A DNA stretch of 35,832 nt, from positions 1 to 35,832 of the IMG/VR virus record IMGVR_UViG_3300020733_000038; one strand, written 5' to 3'. The first letter of the stretch is position 1; the number at the start of each line of letters is the position of its first letter. Shown here in pieces: positions 32,298-35,832 of this stretch. The position numbers and the translations under genes were made by a program. The notes under the pieces are model-generated. The model worked only from the letters and a program-made list of their open reading frames with translations, ran no database searches and was not told where the DNA came from. Source of the stretch: a virus.

Positions 32298-32659
32298 TGA
32301 GTGAATCGCAAATACAACGTGCCGTGATGAATTGGTGGGCTTTGGCTCATCGAGGATTAGGCATTCCAGACGAAAGGCTCCTTATGGCATTTCCGCTACA
32401 AGGAGCGCGTACGCCACGCAATGGTGCGCGTATGAAAGCAGAAGGATTAAGGAAAGGCACGCCAGATATGTTTCTGGCGGTTGCACGCAAAGGAAAGCAT
32501 GGGCTTTGGATCGAGTTAAAGGCAGAGAAAGGCCGTTTATCCGATTCTCAGTTTGAGATGCTAAACATTTTAACTGCGCAAAATTTCAAAGCCGTTCAAA
32601 CGACCGGATTTGATGATACATTAAACATTTTAACTAACTATTTAAGTGAACAATTTTAA
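32297..32659 (+). CDS. VRR-NUC domain nuclease
   Basis: A 120-residue PD-(D/E)xK-type nuclease from ATG 32297; the upstream in-frame start at 32282 is not needed. SESQIQRAVMNWW contains the N-terminal Glu helix, KGTPDMFLAV holds the catalytic Asp, and LWIELKAEKGRLSDSQ holds the ExK motif. It is a single-domain VRR-NUC like many phage and virus proteins that process branched DNA. It is flanked by recombination and methylation genes. Confidence 0.86.
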   Translation: MSESQIQRAVMNWWALAHRGLGIPDERLLMAFPLQGARTPRNGARMKAEGLRKGTPDMFLAVARKGKHGLWIELKAEKGRLSDSQFEMLNILTAQNFKAVQTTGFDDTLNILTNYLSEQF

Positions 32660-32966
32660 CATCCGACAAGCAGACAGTGAACGCTTGGGATCAAAGGGCG
32701 CACTTTTCGATATGATTGCGAGAAAAGCGCCACTATTGATGAAAACTGGTGGAGGCAACTTATCTCGAATCAGCCAAGTATGGGCTAAGAGAACCACAAT
32801 TCAAGATCGTGAGCTTTTTGTAAGGCGCTTACAGGAGCTTAGAGCTTTAGGATATACAGATTTCAAAGCTCGCGAAAAAATATCCGCAGAGACCGGATTT
32901 TCTGCACAAACGGTATGGAATTATACCGGAGGCAAAAAACCTAAAACAAATCTTACAAAAAGATGA
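32646..32966 (+). CDS. Hypothetical protein with possible HTH (106 aa)
   Basis: Opens with GTG at 32646, overlapping the nuclease gene by 14 bases. No Shine-Dalgarno sequence is seen, and an ATG at 32712 would give a shorter form. LFVRRLQELRALGYTDFKAREKISAETGFSAQTVWNYTGG reads like a helix-turn-helix near the C-terminus (TGFSAQTVWNY as recognition helix), followed by a Lys-rich end. It overlaps the methyltransferase gene by ATGA. Confidence 0.55.
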   Translation: MNNFNIRQADSERLGSKGALFDMIARKAPLLMKTGGGNLSRISQVWAKRTTIQDRELFVRRLQELRALGYTDFKAREKISAETGFSAQTVWNYTGGKKPKTNLTKR

Positions 32967-33616
32967 GTTTACCGCCTCCATATTATCAAGACGAATATGT
33001 TACGATATACCATGCTAATTGTCGTGATGTAGCTCCGAATTTAGGAAAATTTGATCTTTTATTAACTGATTCACCTTACGGTATTAAAGCTGATGAGGCA
33101 GCTAGTAAGAATAAAGGAAAGTGGGGATGGAAAGATTATGGATCATCAAATTGGGATCGTGAACGTCCAACAAAAGAAGATTTTGATATTATTTTGTCTT
33201 TAGCAGATTACGCAATTATTTGGGGCGGTAATTATTTTGCAGATTTACTTCCACCAAGTATGGGATGGCTCGCTTGGGATAAAGAACAACGAAACTTTTC
33301 ATTAGCTGATTTTGAGATGGCGTGGACAAGTTTCTGGGTAGCTGCACGTTGCTTTGATTATTCGCGAGCTAAGGCGATGCAGGATGGAAAACAACATCCT
33401 ACACAAAAGCCAATTAGTTTGATGAATTTTTGCATCAATCACGCGGACGAAAGAGCTAAAACTCCAATGAATACGATTATTGATCCATTTATGGGAAGCG
33501 GAACGACTTTAAGATCTGCCAAAGATTTAGGCAGAAAAGCAGTAGGTATAGAAATTAATGAGGCTTACTGCGAAATCGCAGCAAATCGAATGGCACAGGA
33601 AGTTTTTGCATTATGA
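32963..33616 (+). CDS. DNA methyltransferase (N6-adenine/N4-cytosine type)
   Basis: A 217-residue amino-methyltransferase. Motif IV appears first as TDSPYG (Asp36-Ser-Pro-Tyr), with Ser in the second position of the usual DPPY/SPPY. The SAM-binding motif I DPFMGSGTT comes last (about 174-182), followed by GRKAVGIEI. This beta-class order and small size are usual for orphan phage enzymes. KQHPTQKP before motif I is also a family hallmark. No restriction partner is seen, so it probably protects phage DNA or regulates. Confidence 0.87.
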   Translation: MSLPPPYYQDEYVTIYHANCRDVAPNLGKFDLLLTDSPYGIKADEAASKNKGKWGWKDYGSSNWDRERPTKEDFDIILSLADYAIIWGGNYFADLLPPSMGWLAWDKEQRNFSLADFEMAWTSFWVAARCFDYSRAKAMQDGKQHPTQKPISLMNFCINHADERAKTPMNTIIDPFMGSGTTLRSAKDLGRKAVGIEINEAYCEIAANRMAQEVFAL

Positions 33617-33909
33617 AATTACTCAAAATTGAAATCATCAAAAAAATAGTTTCTGAGCATTTTGGTTATGCTTCAGAAGTCGTATTTTCAAGAGACAGAA
33701 AGTCTGGATTAGTTAAAGCACGACATTCTGCTATTTATATTACATCTGTTTTAACGTGGTACGGAAGAATGGAGATTGCTGAAGCTTATAAAATGAATGT
33801 CAGCAACATTTCATATATTTTAAGCACTGTTGAAGATTTTAAGTCTGTAGATCCACGGTTCGCTAAAGAACTCGAGGAGCTTAAACAAAAATGCGAACAA
33901 GCAATTTAA
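33613..33909 (+). CDS. DnaA domain IV-like DNA-binding protein
   Basis: A 98-residue protein that looks like a free-standing DnaA domain IV. IKKIVSEHFGYASEVVFSRDRKSGLVKARHSAIYI corresponds to the V..(Y/H)FG....(L/F).S..R...(V/I).AR..A.Y. signature. TSVLTWYGRMEIAEAYKMNVSNISYIL corresponds to the T..S..EI...F....S.V helix. It lacks an ATPase domain. It could bind the phage origin in the initiator gene at 34495 or compete with host DnaA. Overlaps the methyltransferase by ATGA. Confidence 0.68.
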   Translation: MKLLKIEIIKKIVSEHFGYASEVVFSRDRKSGLVKARHSAIYITSVLTWYGRMEIAEAYKMNVSNISYILSTVEDFKSVDPRFAKELEELKQKCEQAI

Positions 33910-33920
33910 CAAAAATACTT

Positions 33921-34283
33921 ATGTCTGATCCTAAAGAAAACATTGAAAAGCTAGTTAAAGATACACAAGAAATAATGGAAGCTGCGACTTCGCAAATCGC
34001 TAAGGTTTGCGTGATTCGTAATCGATTGCAGAAAACGCCAATCAATAAAGTACTGTCTGAAATCCTTCGTGATATACGCAACGTTAGTCGCGAAAAGACT
34101 AAGTATGTCGGCAAAACGTGGGATGAGAAGGTTGCTTTAGCTAAAAAACAACCAGGAGAACAACCAGCAGAACAACCACCAAAACAACCAGCAGATTTCA
34201 TTCGAGAAAGTCAGTTTTGCAACCAGCAGAACAACCAGCAGAACAACCAGCAAAAAAATACATTAATGGAGGTCATAAAATGA
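33921..34283 (+). CDS. Hypothetical protein with QPAE/NQQ repeat tail
   Basis: From ATG 33921 (120 residues); an in-frame start at 33891 would overlap the previous gene. The N-terminal ~75 residues are helical and charged (SDPKENIEKLVKDTQEIME, then LSEILRDIRNVSREKTK). The tail is repetitive and changes character: first KQPGEQPAEQPPKQPA, then NQQNNQQNNQQ, because the same DNA repeat is read in two frames. It overlaps the next gene by ATGA. No family recognised. Confidence 0.58.
   Translation: MSDPKENIEKLVKDTQEIMEAATSQIAKVCVIRNRLQKTPINKVLSEILRDIRNVSREKTKYVGKTWDEKVALAKKQPGEQPAEQPPKQPADFIRESQFCNQQNNQQNNQQKNTLMEVIK
34147..34253 (+). repeat. AACAACCAGCAG 12-bp repeats in two phases
   Basis: Four units (34147-34194: two exact, two variants) are followed by 26 unique bases and then about 2.7 units (34221-34253). 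The second cluster is shifted by two bases modulo three, so the first encodes QPAE and the second NNQQ in the gene frame. In the frame of the next gene the second cluster encodes QPAEQPAEQPA. Confidence 0.8.
34268..34273 (+). promoter_or_regulatory. Strong ribosome binding site GGAGGT
   Basis: GGAGGT six bases before the ATG at 34280 fixes that start. It rules out the repeat-containing upstream frame (from a TTG at 34217) as the main product. Confidence 0.75.
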
Positions 34284-34495
34284 AGGCTGACATTCCATTA
34301 TACAAAGAGGGCGAAATTGTTTACCATAAGACCGAGGACGTTCCGGGGGTCATTATTGGCTTACTTTACCAAGATGGAAACGTTAAGTATCAAGTCACTT
34401 GGCAAGGTCGAGCAACCGACATTCACTATTCAAGCGAGCTAACCAAGGAACGGCCTTATTTTATTTCACGTTCTGATGAAACGGAGGAAGTGTAA
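34280..34495 (+). CDS. Small hypothetical protein, SH3/tudor-like (71 aa)
   Basis: A beta-rich protein, MKADIPLYKEGEIVYHKTED, followed by GVIIGLLYQDGNVKYQVTWQGR and YSSELTKERPYF. The pattern F.(E/K)G..V.H......G.V.G.......YxVxW resembles small SH3/tudor-like domains found in phage early regions. Strong Shine-Dalgarno sequence GGAGGT at 34268. It overlaps the initiator gene by TAATG. Role unknown. Confidence 0.62.
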   Translation: MKADIPLYKEGEIVYHKTEDVPGVIIGLLYQDGNVKYQVTWQGRATDIHYSSELTKERPYFISRSDETEEV

Positions 34496-35379
34496 TGCGT
34501 ATCAGAACTGTAAAGCCAGAGTTTTGGGGACATCCAATTTTAGCAAAGCTAACTGATGAATCGCGTTTGCTGGCGATTGGTTTGCTTAACATTGCCGATG
34601 ACGAAGGTTATTTTTTAGCTGATCCTTTACTTATCAGATCATCAATTTGGCCATTCGACGATGATTCGACGAAGGCTCGACGATCCATCGACGATCTTTC
34701 GCGCATAGGTTATATTTTTGTTTCAAAACACGAAACTCACGGATTGATTGGTTATGTTGTAAATTTTACAAAGCATCAAAGAGTTGATCGCCCAAATGCC
34801 TCTAAATTAGCATCTTATTTTGATTCGACGAACGTTCGACGATTAATCGACGATGATTCGACGATTGATCGACGACGGATCAGGGATCAGGGAAAGGATC
34901 AGGGAAAGGAACAGGGAAAGGAACAGGTAGCAGGGAGTGCAGAGGGATGTGCGGATGTTTCCGCACCAACGTCTAATTTGAAAAAAGAGAAGATTGTTGA
35001 AACCGATGAGCAATGGCTTGAAGGCTTAAAAGCAAATCAGGCTTATCAAGGAATCAACATCGTTGCCGAATACGGCAAAATGGTTGCTTGGTGTGGCGTA
35101 AACAAGAAGCAGGCAACGAAAAGACGCTTTATCAATTGGCTCAATAGGGCTGAGAAGCCGTTTTCTTTTACTCAGGTGGGGCAAACTGCAAGCAGTCAAT
35201 ACCAACGTAGCCATAAGGTACACGAACCGGCTAATTGGCGCGAAGTCTTACGAATCAATTATCCAGACAACGTATTCTCAAACGATACAAGAGACTTTCA
35301 ATCAATGTCTGTATCTCAGCAGCAATCAATCGTTGATGCGTTTAATCGCGTACCACCAAATGAACGGAGATCTGCGTAA
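34495..35379 (+). CDS. Replication initiator/DnaD-like protein
   Basis: A 294-residue protein with the very common phage initiator N-terminus RTVKPEFWGHPILAKLTDESRLLAIGLLNIADDEGYF, a winged helix (about 1-105). A charged linker (about 108-150) includes DQGKDQGKEQGKEQ. The C-terminal part (about 165-225) contains EYGKMVAWCGVNKKQATKRRFINWLNR, a helicase-loader-like helical region. It likely binds the iterons located inside its own gene and loads the replicative helicase, comparable in layout to lambda O. ATGxGTAATG overlaps join it to both neighbours. Confidence 0.82.
   Translation: MRIRTVKPEFWGHPILAKLTDESRLLAIGLLNIADDEGYFLADPLLIRSSIWPFDDDSTKARRSIDDLSRIGYIFVSKHETHGLIGYVVNFTKHQRVDRPNASKLASYFDSTNVRRLIDDDSTIDRRRIRDQGKDQGKEQGKEQVAGSAEGCADVSAPTSNLKKEKIVETDEQWLEGLKANQAYQGINIVAEYGKMVAWCGVNKKQATKRRFINWLNRAEKPFSFTQVGQTASSQYQRSHKVHEPANWREVLRINYPDNVFSNDTRDFQSMSVSQQQSIVDAFNRVPPNERRSA
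34655..34875 (+). other. Candidate replication origin: two arrays of 11-bp TCGACGA iterons
   Basis: TCGACGA occurs at 34655, 34666, 34677 and 34688, and again at 34825, 34836, 34847, 34858 and 34869. Spacing is exactly 11 bp within both arrays, with consensus (A/T)TCGACGAT plus variable bases. Because 11 is not a multiple of three, the units fall in all three reading frames and encode changing residues, so selection acts on the DNA. Direct iterons inside an initiator gene are typical of phage origins such as lambda ori in O. Confidence 0.82.
34877..34931 (+). repeat. Purine-rich 12-bp repeats after iterons
   Basis: GGATCAGGGAAA is present twice (34884, 34896), with variants GGAACAGGGAAA (34908) and GGAACAGGTAGC (34920) and a partial copy at 34877. 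The plus strand is almost all purine here. It encodes the DQGK/EQGK linker of the initiator protein and directly follows the second iteron array. It may be part of the origin, or simply a coding repeat. Confidence 0.7.
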
Positions 35380-35816
35380 TGCCAAGCAAGACACAAACCA
35401 TTTGCCGTCAAGCTGGTTGCAACAGTATCGCATCAAGTAATGGCTTTTGCAATACGCATCAAGGCGCTGCTGACCGCCAACGTTCAAGCAATACCAATCA
35501 GGCACAGATTGATATATTTCGCGGTGGAAGGGCTTGGAAACGCTTCAGATCGTGGTTCATAGCTGAATATCCGCTTTGCAGCGATCCGTTTGGAGATCAT
35601 AAACACAATGCAATTGCAGCCGACCAAGTGCATCACGTTGTACCATTATCTGTACGGCTTGATCTTGGCCTCGAGGAAACCAATTGCAGAAGCGTTTGTA
35701 CCGCTTGCCACGCTCGTTTAAGCGCGATGGAACGCAGTCACAACCCCTTGAAAGCCTTTAAGATATGGCCTTTGCGTCCAAGACTCGAAAGGGCGGTGGG
35801 TGGGTCAAAAGTTTAG
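35379..35816 (+). CDS. HNH endonuclease, packaging-associated
   Basis: A 145-residue HNH nuclease. The first part has a CxxxxC cluster (CRQAGCNSI, then GFCNTHQG) likely binding zinc. A central WKRFRSWFIAEYPLCSDP precedes the HNH core: ADQVHHVVPLSVRLDLGLEE, then NCRSVCTACHARLSAME. It belongs to the group found next to terminase genes in HK97-like phages, where HNH proteins aid cos cleavage and packaging. If the window ends join, it would lie about 75 bases upstream of TerS. Confidence 0.87.
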   Translation: MPSKTQTICRQAGCNSIASSNGFCNTHQGAADRQRSSNTNQAQIDIFRGGRAWKRFRSWFIAEYPLCSDPFGDHKHNAIAADQVHHVVPLSVRLDLGLEETNCRSVCTACHARLSAMERSHNPLKAFKIWPLRPRLERAVGGSKV

Positions 35817-35832
35817 GAGGGCCAGCGTCCAC

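Noticed and set aside
32963-33616. Restriction-modification system
   Set aside because: No restriction endonuclease gene of matching type lies beside the methyltransferase. The VRR-NUC and HNH genes fit recombination and packaging roles.

Overview
The window reads as the essentially complete genome of a temperate, tailed (siphovirus-type) phage with an HK97-like head. Nearly all genes lie on the plus strand, packed with ATGA/TAATG stop-start overlaps and few strong Shine-Dalgarno sequences. The host is probably Gram-negative: two genes encode lipoproteins with clear lipoboxes, and two more begin with Sec-type signal peptides. The integrase C-terminus (asparagine in place of the first His of HxxR, then LRHSFASYH) recalls integrases I associate with Verrucomicrobiota. 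That host guess rests on family memory only.

Layout. 60-7223 holds packaging and head genes (TerS, TerL, portal, HK97-type protease, major capsid protein, gp6-like adaptor). 7232-16155 is an unusual insert between head-completion genes: two tandem paralogues, a 1915-residue S74-type fibre with a signal-peptide-like N-terminus, and seven-odd small exported, lipoprotein or membrane genes. 16152-18471 resumes the connector and tail series (head-tail joining, gp10-like, tail terminator, tail tube, and a tail chaperone pair with a -1 frameshift site). 18468-26797 encodes the tape measure, a GTA-like tail-tip set (distal tail protein, hub, NlpC-like protein, J-like protein with fibronectin domains), a metallophosphoesterase and a small terminal gene. 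26798-27397 is non-coding and full of palindromes and repeats. 27398-29265 is the leftward lysogeny side (tyrosine integrase, ribbon-helix-helix regulator). 29401-35816 is the rightward early region: a second ribbon-helix-helix protein, an excisionase-like protein, a lysis pair, a Sak4-like ATPase with an SSB-like protein, a VRR-NUC nuclease, a DNA methyltransferase, a DnaA domain IV-like protein, a replication initiator containing iterons, and an HNH nuclease.

The integrase is in the middle and the HNH-TerS junction falls at the two ends. This suggests a circular or cos-ended genome opened just upstream of TerS. One rightward programme would then run from about 29360 across the ends to 26797 and meet integrase transcription at the structured 26.8-27.3 kb region.

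Most notable signals: (1) nine TCGACGA iterons at exact 11-bp spacing in two arrays inside the initiator gene, a strong origin candidate; (2) two related ribbon-helix-helix genes facing away from a shared repeated operator that overlaps both candidate -10 elements, with no Cro/CI-like gene seen; (3) the displaced envelope/fibre cassette; (4) a multi-tier palindrome and GTGCCA repeats beside the integrase, plus two competing tRNA-like attP candidates; (5) a -1 slippery A-run in the tail chaperone genes.
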